The position numbers and the translations under genes were made by a program. Under the pieces are notes generated by a model. The model made no database searches and was not told the origin of the DNA. It saw only the letters and a program-made list of their open reading frames with translations. A stretch of DNA of 32,334 bases from Spirochaetales bacterium Spiro_05 (GTDB lineage Bacteria > Spirochaetota > Spirochaetia > Sphaerochaetales > Sphaerochaetaceae), in NCBI GenBank assembly GCA_001603115.1, contig LVBG01000049.1, positions 1 to 32,334 of the forward strand, given 5' to 3'. Of the stretch, positions 7,633 through 17,278 are shown one piece after another. How positions within the stretch are numbered: position 1 is the first letter of the stretch; every line of letters starts with the position of its first letter.

Positions 7633-8627
7633 TGCGAGGGGAAAAAGTGGGAAGCGTCCAGGCTGAACAGCTTGAGGCGGGGGAGCAGGACAGAAGCTTC
7701 GGCCTGTGCAAAATCCTCAGGTATCTCTTGTCCGTCCGCCATATACAGCAAGGCAAGCCTGCTCTTATCCAAGAATGTGAGAATGTTGCCGATCGTGGTG
7801 GTCTCATCGAGTTTGGTCACAATCACCGCATCGAGAGCATGCGAACCAAACTCCTCGTATTGGGAGAGCAGATCCCCCACCTTTGCACTGGCACTGACAG
7901 TAAGGATGCGGCTTGTCTGCTCCGAGGGCAGGATGGTGAGCAATGAGCGAAGATCCTCGCGCAAGAACTCATCCTTATTGCTGCTTCCGCTGGTATCCAC
8001 AAAGACATGGTCGAACTCAGCAAGCGAGGACATAAGATGTTGTGCTGTTTGGACGGAGTCAGCCTCAAAGAGCGGGAGCGAGAAATTCTTGCAAAGCTCG
8101 CGGACCTGCTGGACAGCTCCAATTCGGTGCACATCAAAGCTCAATACCGCGACCTTGCGTCCCTGACGGGAGCGCATATGAAGGGCGGCTTTCACCAAGC
8201 TGGTGGTTTTCCCCACCCCGGCAAGGCCCATCAGGACCAAAAATTTTTGGTTGACCTCGCCTGAGAAGACCAAATCCTCAAAAAGACGCCGGACCAGCAG
8301 AATCTCAACCTCGGCCTTCTCAGATCCGCTTGCCAAGGCAAACTCATCAGCAAGCGATGGGCTCAGATCGTTCGCGAGCAACAAAGACTGAAGGTAGGCA
8401 AAGGCATCATAGGACTCCTGTTCCGGCACTGCCTCATCCTCAGCCATCGGCTCAATCGGTGGTTCGGCAACCAGGTAGAAGGTAATCCTGCAAGCCTGTT
8501 TTCGGGAGAGGGCGGAGCCTTTGCTGAAATCCTTGCGCGTATGAACGCGCACTGTATTGCCGTACTCACGTCTGGCCTGTTTCAGTGCGCTCTCATAATC
8601 GGTGGATTCAAGCGTAAGGAATTCCAA
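7629..8627 (-). CDS. flhF: FlhF-like SRP-family GTPase
   Basis: FlhF is the third SRP-type GTPase (with Ffh and FtsY) and normally directs flagellar placement at the pole. The 332-residue protein has the FlhF N-terminal motif (about 5-23, ALKQARREYG), an acidic linker (60-75), then the NG domain: G1 GLAGVGKT (134-141), G2 DVHRIGA (165-171), G3 VDTSGSS (210-216) and G4 TKLDE (271-275). The usual G3 is DTAGR; here the arginine is replaced by serine. The start is TTG at 8627, chosen because AGGAGG lies 5 bases upstream, overlapping the hslU stop. It is the last gene of the dcw-hslUV operon and no flagellar gene is nearby. It could be a relic of a flagellar operon or a GTPase with a new role. Family confidence is high, function low. 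Confidence 0.82.
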   Translation of the reverse strand: MEFLTLESTDYESALKQARREYGNTVRVHTRKDFSKGSALSRKQACRITFYLVAEPPIEPMAEDEAVPEQESYDAFAYLQSLLLANDLSPSLADEFALASGSEKAEVEILLVRRLFEDLVFSGEVNQKFLVLMGLAGVGKTTSLVKAALHMRSRQGRKVAVLSFDVHRIGAVQQVRELCKNFSLPLFEADSVQTAQHLMSSLAEFDHVFVDTSGSSNKDEFLREDLRSLLTILPSEQTSRILTVSASAKVGDLLSQYEEFGSHALDAVIVTKLDETTTIGNILTFLDKSRLALLYMADGQEIPEDFAQAEASVLLPRLKLFSLDASHFFPSH

Positions 8628-8635
8628 ACTCCCTC

Positions 8636-10015
8636 CTATAGGATGAACTTCGAGAGATCCTGGTCCTGGATGACATCACCTAGCCGTTCATCCACATAGG
8701 CACTGGTGATGGTGATGCTCTGGCCGCTGAGCTCGTCAGCACTGAAGGAGAGCTCCTCAAGCAGCTTCTCCATGATGGTGAACAACCGTCTTGCTCCGAT
8801 GTTGTCGTTGGAGGAGTTCACCTCATATGCTATCTCACTGATGCGACGGATCGCTGCATCCTCAAACTGGATCTCCACCCCTTCAGTCTTCAGAAGTTCA
8901 CGATACTGCATCGTGATGGCATTTGCCGGTTCTGTAAGAATCCGATAGAAATCGTTGCTGGTCAAGTCATCGAGTTCTACACGCAGGGGAAAGCGTCCCT
9001 GCAGTTCAGGAATGAGATCACTGGGCTTGGAGACATGAAAGGCCCCGCTGGCGATGAAGAGGATGTGGGTGGTATCGATGACCCCCCACTTGGTGGACAC
9101 GCTGGTTCCTTCGACAATGGGAAGGATGTCCCGCTGCACCCCTTCTCGGGAGACGTCGATGCCTGAACCTCCGCTGCCGCTCTTGGCAACCTTGTCGATC
9201 TCATCGATGAAGACGATGCCCATCTGCTCCACACGTTCCTTGGCCTCGTCGATGGCGCGGTCGTTGTCAACCGCCTTCTCCGTTTCTTCCTCGGTGAAAA
9301 TCTCTCGTGCCCGCTTCACGGTGAGCTTGCGGTTGTGTGCCTTGCCGTTGCCGAAGATCGAACCCAAACTCTGCATTGCTTCCTGCAGCTCTTCCATATT
9401 CGGTTGTCCGAGCACCTCGATGCCCACACGCTTCCTGCTCTGGACGTTGATTTCCACTTCACGATCATCGAACTTTCCATCACGCAACATACGACGGAAC
9501 CGTTCCCGCGTCGATTTCTGGCTGTCGGTATAGGAAGTGCCCACCTCGATGACATCCACCGAAGGGTCTGTTTGTATCTGGGGGAGGAGGATGTCCAAAA
9601 GCCGTTCCTCCACCCGCATCTGAACCTTCTCTTGCTCCCGCTGCGCGAGTTCGGCTTTCACCTGCTGTACAGCGATGCTCATCAGGTCGCGGATGATCGA
9701 CTCGACATCCCTGCCCACATATCCCACTTCGGTGTATTTGGTTGCTTCAACCTTGATGAACGGCGCATTGGAAAGCTTTGCGATTCTTCTGGCTATCTCC
9801 GTTTTTCCCACCCCGGTAGGTCCGATCATGATGATGTTTTTCGGGCTTACCTCGTCGCGGATGTCGAGCGGAAGCCGCTTGCGCCTTGTGCGGTTGCGTA
9901 TGGCCACCGCTATGGTGCGTTTCGCCTGATTCTGTCCGATGATATATTTGTCAAGTTCGCTGACGATTTGGGAAGGCTTGAGCTCATCAAGCTTCCTGCT
10001 TGCTGTATGTTCCAT
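8636..10015 (-). CDS. hslU: HslU, ATPase subunit of the HslUV protease
   Basis: HslU is the AAA+ unfoldase that feeds substrates to the HslV peptidase. The 459-residue length is normal. Visible motifs are an N-terminal YIIGQNQAKR, Walker A GPTGVGKT (65-72), the pore GYVG loop (YVGRDVES), an inserted I-domain with charged helices (about 110-230), Walker B GIVFIDEIDKVA, a sensor region (GRFPLRVEL), and the C-terminal tail ending KFIL, which docks into HslV on activation. It starts 3 bases after the hslV stop and is followed 8 bases later by the flhF-like gene. Confidence 0.97.
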   Translation of the reverse strand: MEHTASRKLDELKPSQIVSELDKYIIGQNQAKRTIAVAIRNRTRRKRLPLDIRDEVSPKNIIMIGPTGVGKTEIARRIAKLSNAPFIKVEATKYTEVGYVGRDVESIIRDLMSIAVQQVKAELAQREQEKVQMRVEERLLDILLPQIQTDPSVDVIEVGTSYTDSQKSTRERFRRMLRDGKFDDREVEINVQSRKRVGIEVLGQPNMEELQEAMQSLGSIFGNGKAHNRKLTVKRAREIFTEEETEKAVDNDRAIDEAKERVEQMGIVFIDEIDKVAKSGSGGSGIDVSREGVQRDILPIVEGTSVSTKWGVIDTTHILFIASGAFHVSKPSDLIPELQGRFPLRVELDDLTSNDFYRILTEPANAITMQYRELLKTEGVEIQFEDAAIRRISEIAYEVNSSNDNIGARRLFTIMEKLLEELSFSADELSGQSITITSAYVDERLGDVIQDQDLSKFIL

Positions 10016-10018
10016 TGC

Positions 10019-10555
10019 TTATAATACCTCTACGTGAATCGAGTCATCGGTGTAGATGCACAGCGTTGCTGCGATTTCCACACTCTTTCTTGCTATCTCG
10101 CTGGCAGAGAGCGTCGGACTGGCGTCAAGATAAGCCAAAGCAGCACTGAGAGCATAATTGCCGCCACTGCCGATGCCAATGGCATCGCGCTCGGGATCGA
10201 CCACGTCCCCTGCCCCGTTTATCAAGAAAATGCGCTTGCCGTCGCTGACCAGCATCATGGCCTCAAGCTGACGAAGTTGCTTGTCGACCCTCCACTGCTT
10301 GGCAAGCTCGACTGCAGACCGGGTGAGATCCCCGTTGAACTGCTTGAGCTTTGCCTCGAACAGCTCGAACAAGGTGAAGGCATCTGCGGTGGTACCTGCA
10401 AACCCGGTGATCACCTTGCCATCATACAGGGTTCGTACCTTGTGTGCATTCGATTTGAGAATGGTGTCACCGGCAGTCACCTGCCCGTCCCCTGCTATTG
10501 CCACATGCCCGTCCTTGCGGACTGCTACGATGGTTGTTCCTTTGAAACTACTCAT
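10019..10555 (-). CDS. hslV: HslV, peptidase subunit with short CodW-like N-terminal extension
   Basis: HslV is the proteasome-like threonine peptidase of the HslUV complex. The frame is open to 10690, but the ATG at 10555 is preferred: GGAAGG lies 7 bases upstream, and the protein (178 residues) then begins [17 protein letters not shown]. The conserved TTI.AVR follows six residues rather than directly after Met. This resembles the N-terminus of Bacillus CodW, so either a propeptide is removed or the N-terminal serine acts. Other family motifs are [21 protein letters not shown] and [11 protein letters not shown]. It overlaps the upstream xerC-like gene by 8 bases (ATGAGTAG). The order xer-hslV-hslU matches codV-codW-codX of Firmicutes. 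Confidence 0.95.
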   Translation of the reverse strand: MSSFKGTTIVAVRKDGHVAIAGDGQVTAGDTILKSNAHKVRTLYDGKVITGFAGTTADAFTLFELFEAKLKQFNGDLTRSAVELAKQWRVDKQLRQLEAMMLVSDGKRIFLINGAGDVVDPERDAIGIGSGGNYALSAALAYLDASPTLSASEIARKSVEIAATLCIYTDDSIHVEVL

Positions 10556-11441
10556 GCTGCTTCCTTCCATGGGGGTGGCACGCCTCATAGACGCGAGCCA
10601 GCCGTTCTTTTGATACATGGGTATAGATTTGCGTGGTGGAGATGCTTTGGTGTCCGAGCAGTTCCTGTACCAAGCGGATATCGGCCCCATTGTCCAGAAG
10701 ATGGGTGGCGTAGGTGTGTCTCAGCACATGGGGTGTGAAGTTCTTCTGCCATCCCAGCCTTCTTCCGTATGTGGCAAACATACTACCAATGGTGCTCATC
10801 GGCAACTGTTTTCCTTTGTTTGAGACGATGAGATAGGGAGTATCGAAGCGTTCATGCTTCATGCTCAGATAGGAGGAGAGCAAGGATTGGGTACGTTTGG
10901 TATAAAAGACATACCGCATCCTTTTCCCTTTTCCCAGCACCCTGATCCGCAGCACCTCCTTCTCGATATCCTCTTCCCTGATGGAGCGCAGCTCACTGAT
11001 GCGGCAACCCGTATCGTAAAGCAGGCTGAACACAAGCTGGTCGCGGGCAGAGGGGAAATCATGCCAGGGGAGGCTGAGCAGGCTTGTCACCTCACTGACA
11101 GTCAGAACGGTCGGCAAGTGGCTTTCATGGCGATGGACACTGATGAGCGCGAACGGATTGGCAGAGCACACTTGCTTGCGTACCAAGGAGGTGTAAAAGG
11201 TACGGCAACAGCTGATCTTCCGGTTCACCGTCGCTTCCTGGTATCGCTTTTCCTTGTTCATGTGGCGGATGAACATCAGGGCATCTTCACGCTGAACCTC
11301 AGCCAACGTGATGCCCAGGCCGTGCACGTAGGATGCAAACTGTGCCAAATCACGCCCATAGCTGGTGAGGGTGTGTTCGCTTCTGCCCCTCACCGTTCGT
11401 TCCGTCTCGAGAAAAGCCTCGACCAAATGCTCATCAGTCAT
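10548..11441 (-). CDS. xerC: Tyrosine recombinase, XerC/CodV-like
   Basis: With its partner this enzyme resolves chromosome dimers at dif. From the ATG at 11441 (297 residues) all catalytic residues are present: Arg147 in CRISELR, Lys in the GKGKR loop (about 171-173), His238 and Arg241 in [12 protein letters not shown], His264 in LGHQ, and Tyr273 in QIYTH. The N-terminal core-binding SAM-like domain is complete. The 11441 start is chosen over 11489 because it removes a non-homologous leader and gives an 8-base overlap with dprA (ATGACTGA), the junction type seen repeatedly here. Placement directly before hslV-hslU supports the CodV/XerC label. Which of the two window recombinases is XerC or XerD is inferred from context only. 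Confidence 0.87.
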   Translation of the reverse strand: MTDEHLVEAFLETERTVRGRSEHTLTSYGRDLAQFASYVHGLGITLAEVQREDALMFIRHMNKEKRYQEATVNRKISCCRTFYTSLVRKQVCSANPFALISVHRHESHLPTVLTVSEVTSLLSLPWHDFPSARDQLVFSLLYDTGCRISELRSIREEDIEKEVLRIRVLGKGKRMRYVFYTKRTQSLLSSYLSMKHERFDTPYLIVSNKGKQLPMSTIGSMFATYGRRLGWQKNFTPHVLRHTYATHLLDNGADIRLVQELLGHQSISTTQIYTHVSKERLARVYEACHPHGRKQHE

Positions 11442-12309
11442 ACTGCAGACTATACCATGCTGAACCAAACCGATACAACGCATCGCCACTGGTGGTCTGC
11501 CTCAGTTGCACTGAAGCAGACCAATGAAGGAGGGATGCAAGCTCTGCATAGGATGCGAACACAGGACATCCCATCTCAAATAAGGCACGGCTGCCCTCTC
11601 CCAGCGGCCCGGAGCGCAGGGCCTCTGCATGCACATAGACATCCCGTCCTGCATCCAAGGCTGATGTGGCACAGGCAAGGGCGCCGGAACGAAGAGGCGC
11701 CTGAAGCACGACGGTCACCATCCCCAATGCAGTCGAAACGGCGTTGCGGGCAAGACAGCGGAATGGCAGGGCCTGGTCATCGGGCTCGAAGGGGGAGAGC
11801 AGATTTGCCTGGGAAAGCAGGGTGTTCGACTGGATGCGTTTGGTGGCAAGCCCTGCGTCACACACCACATACCCATCGTTTCCCAGGTCCCCGATCGCGT
11901 ACAGGCAACCCCGGTCGCTGCCAATACTGTTGCTCATGACCAAATCACACCCATTGGCCGATGCCTCAAGAGCGAAAGCATAGGCAAGATGCGAGCCTTG
12001 CCCATCAGGGTAGCGGGTTCCACAAACGGTGAGAAGCTGTGAACCCGCTTGGGGGAGCTGGCCTTGGTAGAAGAGACGGAATGGTGGATTCTCAAGCTCT
12101 GCAAGCGTTGCAGGATAGCTGGGCATACCAAAAAAGCAGACGTTGGCCTTTCCGTCAGCAAGAAAGCTGAGCATACGCTCCAAACGTGTCCTCATCTTTC
12201 CCAGCCGCCTGAGCAGAGACGAGAGAGAAGGGTTTTGGTTAGCAAGTTCCACTTTCTCACTCGTGGAGAGAGGCAAGAGGCTGATGGCAAGCAAGACGGA
12301 GAGTTTCAT
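11434..12309 (-). CDS. dprA: Divergent DprA/Smf-family DNA-processing protein
   Basis: DprA binds incoming single-stranded DNA and loads RecA during transformation; many non-competent bacteria also keep it. The 291-residue protein has the family sequence [19 protein letters not shown] (about 64-82), a Rossmann start [11 protein letters not shown], an RN.V.TALGM region corresponding to the usual RNR.iaglS, an [20 protein letters not shown] strand-helix, and a C-terminal LFEMGCPVF element. The normally strict SGlA.GID motif reads SNSIGSDRG, so the fold is kept but this loop has diverged. The N-terminal residues [10 protein letters not shown] resemble the usual start. It follows the permease gene after 32 bases and overlaps xerC by 8. 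In Treponema and Firmicutes topA normally sits between dprA and the recombinase; here it is missing. Confidence 0.78.
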   Translation of the reverse strand: MKLSVLLAISLLPLSTSEKVELANQNPSLSSLLRRLGKMRTRLERMLSFLADGKANVCFFGMPSYPATLAELENPPFRLFYQGQLPQAGSQLLTVCGTRYPDGQGSHLAYAFALEASANGCDLVMSNSIGSDRGCLYAIGDLGNDGYVVCDAGLATKRIQSNTLLSQANLLSPFEPDDQALPFRCLARNAVSTALGMVTVVLQAPLRSGALACATSALDAGRDVYVHAEALRSGPLGEGSRALFEMGCPVFASYAELASLLHWSASVQLRQTTSGDALYRFGSAWYSLQYD

Positions 12310-12341
12310 GCAAGAGAAGATTGGGAAAATGAGAGTTTGCT

Positions 12342-13085
12342 TCAGAACATTCCCACCACCACCTTGACCAAAAGGATGGCAAGGACAAAGAGCATGACCG
12401 GCTTCACAACCTTGACGCCTACGCTTAGGGCAAGGGTGCTGCCCAGGTACCCGCCTATGATGGCACTGAGCGCACAGGGTATGGCGATGGCAAAATCGAT
12501 GACTCCATGGCGGAGGAAAACCGCCAAAGCGGCAACATTGGAAGCAAGATTGACAACCCGGGCTGTGCCACAGGCCTTCAGAAGATCCAAGCCAAGCACA
12601 GAGGTGAAGATCAGGGTGAGAAACATGCCCGTCCCCGGCCCGAAAAACCCATCATACATGCCCATCACCAAGCCGGTAATCATACCCAAGAGGATGACGA
12701 ATGGCTTTGAGCGGCTCTTCGCCTGCCCAAAATCAGGTTTGAGCATCATGAACAGGGCGAGTGCGGGAACGAGAAAAACCAGCAAGTAGTTCAGATAGGT
12801 GGAAGCATATCGGGTGGCCATGAGCGAACCGAAGCCGGAACCAAGAAAGCTGAAGATAATGGCTACCACCCCTACCAGAAGGGAGACCTGCGAATGGGCC
12901 AGGTAGCGGATGGACGCAATAAGCGTCCCGCTGGAGGAGGCAAACTTATTGTTCCCCAATGCTGTTTGGGGTGGAAGTCCCACCGCAACGTAGGCGGTGA
13001 GGGTGATCAGCCCACCTCCACCGGCTATCGCGTCCACGAAGGAGCCGAAAGCTATGACAGGGCAGAGCAGCCAGAGTATGCTCAT
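12342..13085 (-). CDS. TauE/SafE (TSUP, DUF81) family membrane permease
   Basis: The 247-residue protein has about eight hydrophobic segments and two internal repeats typical of the family. The first carries [15 protein letters not shown] with TALGNNKF (about 22-47), the second [13 protein letters not shown] with NLASN. TSUP proteins carry sulfite, sulfoacetate or other small organic or sulfur anions across the inner membrane; the substrate here cannot be predicted. It overlaps the upstream xerD-like gene by 4 bases (ATGA) and precedes dprA by 32. A transporter inside a division/recombination operon has no obvious functional link and may be a passenger insertion. Confidence 0.88.
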   Translation of the reverse strand: MSILWLLCPVIAFGSFVDAIAGGGGLITLTAYVAVGLPPQTALGNNKFASSSGTLIASIRYLAHSQVSLLVGVVAIIFSFLGSGFGSLMATRYASTYLNYLLVFLVPALALFMMLKPDFGQAKSRSKPFVILLGMITGLVMGMYDGFFGPGTGMFLTLIFTSVLGLDLLKACGTARVVNLASNVAALAVFLRHGVIDFAIAIPCALSAIIGGYLGSTLALSVGVKVVKPVMLFVLAILLVKVVVGMF

Positions 13086-13972
13086 GAAGGCTCCTCATCC
13101 TTGTGAAACCGACGGTATGCATCCTGCAAGGCGGTGGTATCCACATGGGTGTAAATCTGGGTTGTCTTGATATCGCTGTGTCCGAGCAGCTCCTGGACAC
13201 TTCGCAGGTCCGCACCACCCTCCAGCAGATGTGTGGCAAAACTATGACGCAAGGTATGAACCTTCGCCTCGATATCGGAAAGTCCTGTGTACATCATGAA
13301 CCGCTTGTAGATGGCCTGACGGGTAAGCTTGCGCCCCCTTCTCCCGACAAAGAGGGCTTTGACCGAGCGTTTGGCTCCCACCAGAGAGGGACGAGCCTCC
13401 TCCAGGTATGTCTTCAGAAACGAGTGAGCAACCTCGCCCACAGGCAAAATCCTCAGTTTTCCCCGCTTCCCGAGCACCCTGAGGTACCCGTTTTGGTAGT
13501 CACTGACCTCAAGGTTGCAGGCTTCGCTGATTCTCAGGCCGCAGGAGTAGATGAGCTCGAAGATGGTGCGATCACGATACCCCAATGCATCAGAGGTATC
13601 GATGCTCTCCAGCAAGGCTTCCACCTGCTTGAGGGTAGCGACCTGAGGAAGGAGGGCTGGCTGATGGGAGCGCTGGATGAGCAGCACGGGATTGTCGATG
13701 CGAACTTTCTGCAGCTGCAGGTAGGTGAAGAAGGAGCGCAGGGCAGAGAGCATTTTCCCCACACTGCGTTCGCTGAGTGTTCGCTGTACGACCTGGTGTT
13801 GTACATAGGCCTCTATCTCATGAGCTTTCACACTCCCAAGATCCATCCCTTGCTCAAGAAGCAAGCGCACCTCATGCTCGTATACAGATTGCGTCGCCTC
13901 GCTGAGGCGACGCTGAAGGCCCAGATAGTCTCTGTACTCCTCAAGCAGGAGGAGAAAGGCAGGATCGGCCAT
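13082..13972 (-). CDS. xerD: Tyrosine recombinase, XerD-like
   Basis: The 296-residue XerC/D-type recombinase has a complete catalytic set: Arg147 (GLRISEA), Lys172 (GKRGKLR), His239 and Arg242 ([12 protein letters not shown]), His265 (LGHS) and Tyr274 (IYTHV). The N-terminal SAM-like DNA-binding domain covers about residues 5-90. The sequence is clearly paralogous to the second recombinase at 10548-11441, 1.6 kb away, and the two probably form the XerCD heterotetramer at dif. It starts 2 bases after the ftsZ stop, so division and dimer-resolution genes share a transcript. No phage or integron genes are adjacent, so this is a housekeeping enzyme. Confidence 0.88.
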   Translation of the reverse strand: MADPAFLLLLEEYRDYLGLQRRLSEATQSVYEHEVRLLLEQGMDLGSVKAHEIEAYVQHQVVQRTLSERSVGKMLSALRSFFTYLQLQKVRIDNPVLLIQRSHQPALLPQVATLKQVEALLESIDTSDALGYRDRTIFELIYSCGLRISEACNLEVSDYQNGYLRVLGKRGKLRILPVGEVAHSFLKTYLEEARPSLVGAKRSVKALFVGRRGRKLTRQAIYKRFMMYTGLSDIEAKVHTLRHSFATHLLEGGADLRSVQELLGHSDIKTTQIYTHVDTTALQDAYRRFHKDEEPS

Positions 13973-13974
13973 CT

Positions 13975-15219
13975 CTATTTTTCATCCGGCTTGTTGCGTG
14001 AGTAACGCAAGACTGCAGGGATTGTGTAGTCATTGGTGTTGGTGCTCGGGCCCTTGCCAAGTTGCTTCTGCAGATCCTGCCAGCGGTTTACCTGGATAGC
14101 ACCCACATCACGCTCGTCATCGGCCTGCTTCTTGGCTGCAGGAGCACTCTCCTCTTCCCGATGTTCACTCACCTTCGCAGAAGCATAGCGACGCTTGACC
14201 ATATCCATATCGGCGAGCTCAGCCCCAACGACATCCTCTTTGCGCTCAAATCCCGTGGCGACCACCGTAACCTTGATGCGGTCCCCAAGTTCAGGGTTGA
14301 AGGCCTGTCCAGCGATTACCAGAGCGTCCTCAGCACACTTCTCGGTGACCAACTCCACAACATCCTGATACTCCTGCAAGGTGAGATTGTCACTTCCTGC
14401 TAGGTTCACCAGCACGCTCTTGGCACCTTCAATGCTTGCATTCTCAAGCAGGGGATTGTTGATTGCCTGTCTGGCTGCATCGACGGCACGATTTGCACCC
14501 TCTCCGAAGCCAATGCCCATCAGCGCATCACCCTTGCCCTTCATGACGGTACGTACGTCAGCAAAGTCAATATTGATCTCTCCCGGTTCGGTGATGAGCT
14601 CGCTGATTCCCTGTACGCCCATGTACAGCACCTCGTCAGCCATCAGGAAGGCCTGTTTGATCGGGGTGTTGTTCTCCACTACCTTGAGCAGGTACTGGTT
14701 GGGGATGATGATCAGGGTATCGACCTGCTTGCGCAGTTTCTCAATGCCGGCCTGCGCAAGCATCAGCTTTTTCTTTCCTTCGAAAGCAAAAGGAGTGGTG
14801 ACAACGGCAACAGTCAGGGCATTGCAGCTCTTGGCAATCTCGGCGACCACTGCAGCGGCGCCGGTGCCGGTACCACCTCCCATTCCTGCAGTGATGAAGA
14901 CCATGTCGGCATTCTCAATCTCGCGGCGAATGTCCTCCTTGCTCTCCTGGGCAGCCTTTTCACCGACTTCGGGGATACCCCCGGCGCCAAGCCCCCCGGT
15001 CAACTCCTTGCCGATTGGGATTCGGATTTGGGCGTTGGATCGCTGGAGGGCCTGCATATCGGTGTTCATGGTGACAAAATGCACCTTCTTCAAGCCGCTG
15101 GCGATCATGCGGTTCACCGCATTGCCACCAGCCCCACCTACCCCGACCACTTTGATGATCGTGGAGGTGGCCTGTTCGTCCTGGACCATATCCTCTACTT
15201 CAAACATTCCAAAATCCAT
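13975..15219 (-). CDS. ftsZ: Cell division GTPase FtsZ
   Basis: FtsZ is the tubulin-like GTPase that forms the Z-ring. Of 414 residues, the globular part starts at about residue 20 with [15 protein letters not shown] (25-38), the tubulin signature GGGTGTG is at 114-120, and the T7 synergy loop NIDFADVR follows later. A charged variable linker (about 325-390) leads to the conserved C-terminal peptide [11 protein letters not shown], which binds FtsA and other partners. The start at 15219 has AAAGGA 8 bases upstream. The gap from ftsA is 27 bases. Confidence 0.98.
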   Translation of the reverse strand: MDFGMFEVEDMVQDEQATSTIIKVVGVGGAGGNAVNRMIASGLKKVHFVTMNTDMQALQRSNAQIRIPIGKELTGGLGAGGIPEVGEKAAQESKEDIRREIENADMVFITAGMGGGTGTGAAAVVAEIAKSCNALTVAVVTTPFAFEGKKKLMLAQAGIEKLRKQVDTLIIIPNQYLLKVVENNTPIKQAFLMADEVLYMGVQGISELITEPGEINIDFADVRTVMKGKGDALMGIGFGEGANRAVDAARQAINNPLLENASIEGAKSVLVNLAGSDNLTLQEYQDVVELVTEKCAEDALVIAGQAFNPELGDRIKVTVVATGFERKEDVVGAELADMDMVKRRYASAKVSEHREEESAPAAKKQADDERDVGAIQVNRWQDLQKQLGKGPSTNTNDYTIPAVLRYSRNKPDEK

Positions 15220-15246
15220 AGCCTATTCCTTTGCCCTGCGGCTCTC

Positions 15247-16494
15247 TTAGAACAATGTCCTGAAAAAATCCCGGAGCTTGGAGGATGCCCCACCCTCTTT
15301 CCGCCGCGCCCTGTCCTTGCGGGCCTTCGGTGTGGCTCCCGTCTCGCGGACCTTGCGCGCCTCGCTCTTGAGCAGTCCCAACACCGTGGTGTACTGGGGA
15401 CTGATGTACGAGCGGTCCAAGCCCCCGATCGCCTCGGGAAACCCAAGGCGTGCCGGAAGCCTGAAAATCTCACTGGCAAGCTCGGTAACGCCGCTGAGCA
15501 GTGCCCCACCGCCTACCAAAACCACCCCGCCACCAAAAGAACCTTGTACCTGGGCTTTCTCCAAATCGCTCTGCAAGCGGGAGAAAATTTCTGCCATCCT
15601 GGGTTCGATGACCTTGCTCAGCTCTTTCTTGGGCATCTTGATCGGAGGAAGGCCCCCGACCTGGGGTATCAGTATCATCTCTTCACTGCTAACCGAGGGA
15701 ACATAACTATGTCCACTCTCACATTTGATCTGCTCTGCTGCCGCGCGGGTCTTGTTCAGGATGTAGGCGATGTCATTGGTGACAGCCTCCCCTCCCAGGT
15801 TCACGCCCCCTGTGTACACAGGAGACCCGTTGGTATAGGCGATCATATTGGTGATGCCGCTTCCGATGTTGATGAGGATCGTACCCATCTCCTTCTCTTC
15901 ACTGCTGAGCACCACCTCACTGTCTGCAAGGCTTTGCAGGACAAGCCGTTGGACCGTCAGCCCGGATCGCTGGATGCATTTTCGTTCATTCTGACAGATA
16001 GCCGAAGAGGCGGTGACAATGAGCACCCTGCTCTCCAGTCGGTGCCCAAGCATGTCGATCGGATCCTTGATGCCCATCTGCCCGTCTATCTGAAAATCCT
16101 GCACCAAGGTGTGCAGTATCTCCCTGTCCTGGGGAAGTTCAAAGGCACGGGCCACTTCCAGACTGCGGAAGATGTCCTCGCGCTTGATCTCCTGGTCTTT
16201 GCCGTTGATTCCAACCACCCCTGTACTGGGGATGCCGATGATGTTCTCTCCCCCGATACCGATGATGACTTCACTCATCTCTGCTCCTGCCTGGAGCTCT
16301 GCCTCATTGATCACCGTCTGGATGGTTTTCAGCGTTTGTTCTATATTGACGATTGAACCGGCACGGACTCCCTCGCTCGGATGCTCACAGATGCTGTCGA
16401 CCATCAACTGGCCCTCACGGCTTACTGAGCCGATTACGCATCTGGTCCGGCTGGAGCCGATATCCAGTCCCATCAACATTTTGTCTCCAGCCAT
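15247..16494 (-). CDS. ftsA: Cell division actin homologue FtsA
   Basis: FtsA tethers FtsZ filaments to the membrane and recruits later divisome proteins. From the ATG at 16494 (415 residues) it has phosphate-1 GLDIGSSRTRCVIG (9-22), the 1C subdomain, phosphate-2 INIGSGITNMIAYTNG, adenosine motif VLVGGGALLSGV, and a C-terminal amphipathic membrane-targeting helix SSKLRDFFRTLF after a basic linker. The frame is open to 16635, but 16494 is chosen because AAGGGGG lies 8 bases upstream and the first actin motif then starts at the usual residue. Confidence 0.97.
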   Translation of the reverse strand: MAGDKMLMGLDIGSSRTRCVIGSVSREGQLMVDSICEHPSEGVRAGSIVNIEQTLKTIQTVINEAELQAGAEMSEVIIGIGGENIIGIPSTGVVGINGKDQEIKREDIFRSLEVARAFELPQDREILHTLVQDFQIDGQMGIKDPIDMLGHRLESRVLIVTASSAICQNERKCIQRSGLTVQRLVLQSLADSEVVLSSEEKEMGTILINIGSGITNMIAYTNGSPVYTGGVNLGGEAVTNDIAYILNKTRAAAEQIKCESGHSYVPSVSSEEMILIPQVGGLPPIKMPKKELSKVIEPRMAEIFSRLQSDLEKAQVQGSFGGGVVLVGGGALLSGVTELASEIFRLPARLGFPEAIGGLDRSYISPQYTTVLGLLKSEARKVRETGATPKARKDRARRKEGGASSKLRDFFRTLF

Positions 16495-16522
16495 TACAGC
16501 AACCCCCTTATGGTCGGTCTCA

Positions 16523-17278
16523 TTACCTTTGCACCAAGCCCTCTCGGTAGAGGTCGTATCGCCTGGTCGGCAAGCTGAGGAAGGAAAGCGCATCCTGTTG
16601 GTCCTGCTGGACCAAAAGGATGGCGGCTTGCACAAGGTGTGCCCCTACAGGCTCCCTCACCCAAATCTGGGCATTCAGGGACGAGAGTTCCAAAACCATC
16701 TTTCCAAAGCTGTTACTACTATTATTATCGTATTTTACCCTAGTTATCAAGGTGGTTTTGCCTTCGAGGGAGCGCGCCAACTCCATTACTTGGGCAAAGG
16801 CTTCATCAATTCCATGACGAGCCATCATCTGGGCATAGGAAAGCGGGACCTCGATGCTCAGAACGACCTTCTGCCAGTCAGGGACATCCCTGCTGTCCAG
16901 ATCAAGCAATCTGTCCCCTTTGACCAAGAAGAAGGCTTGCCCTTCCCCCCCTTGCACCAAGGCCAAGGCATCGATGAGCGTGAGATCCACCACCAAGGTG
17001 GAGGGCAAGGCTCGCTTGACGCTCGCCTTCTGTACCGGAGAATACGCTTTTAGCCTGCTCTCTTCTTTTCCAAGACTCAGTGCAAACAGTGAAGTCCCCA
17101 CCAGTTTTGTGAGATGGTTCGCAACCTCAGCGGGGACTTGGCCACTGCCTTGATGCGCTGTTACCTGAATGGTTCTGATCGTAAAGTGGGGAACAGAGCG
17201 CAGGATGAACAGCAGCAGCAGTACAAGCAGAGGAAGCAGCAAAAGGGCCATCTTGGCCTTGATGCCCATCCTTCTCAT
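16523..17278 (-). CDS. ftsQ: Divisome protein FtsQ/DivIB
   Basis: FtsQ links cytoplasmic and periplasmic divisome parts and holds the FtsL-containing subcomplex. The 251-residue protein has a short basic N-terminus, one membrane segment (about 10-27), a POTRA-like domain (FTIRTIQVTAHQG..., about 32-100) and a beta domain ending before a polar tail. Sequence conservation in this family is low; position between ftsW and ftsA, size and topology make the call. The start overlaps the ftsW stop by 4 bases (ATGA). Confidence 0.9.
   Translation of the reverse strand: MRRMGIKAKMALLLLPLLVLLLLFILRSVPHFTIRTIQVTAHQGSGQVPAEVANHLTKLVGTSLFALSLGKEESRLKAYSPVQKASVKRALPSTLVVDLTLIDALALVQGGEGQAFFLVKGDRLLDLDSRDVPDWQKVVLSIEVPLSYAQMMARHGIDEAFAQVMELARSLEGKTTLITRVKYDNNSSNSFGKMVLELSSLNAQIWVREPVGAHLVQAAILLVQQDQQDALSFLSLPTRRYDLYREGLVQR

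Noticed and set aside
10548-13972. Two tyrosine recombinases as a sign of an integrated mobile element
   Set aside because: Both are XerC/D size and motif pattern, embedded in a housekeeping operon with no att-like repeats, phage genes or compositional shift visible.
15028-16356. A 442-codon plus-strand frame across ftsA/ftsZ
   Set aside because: Antisense to two certain genes; low-complexity composition without domains.
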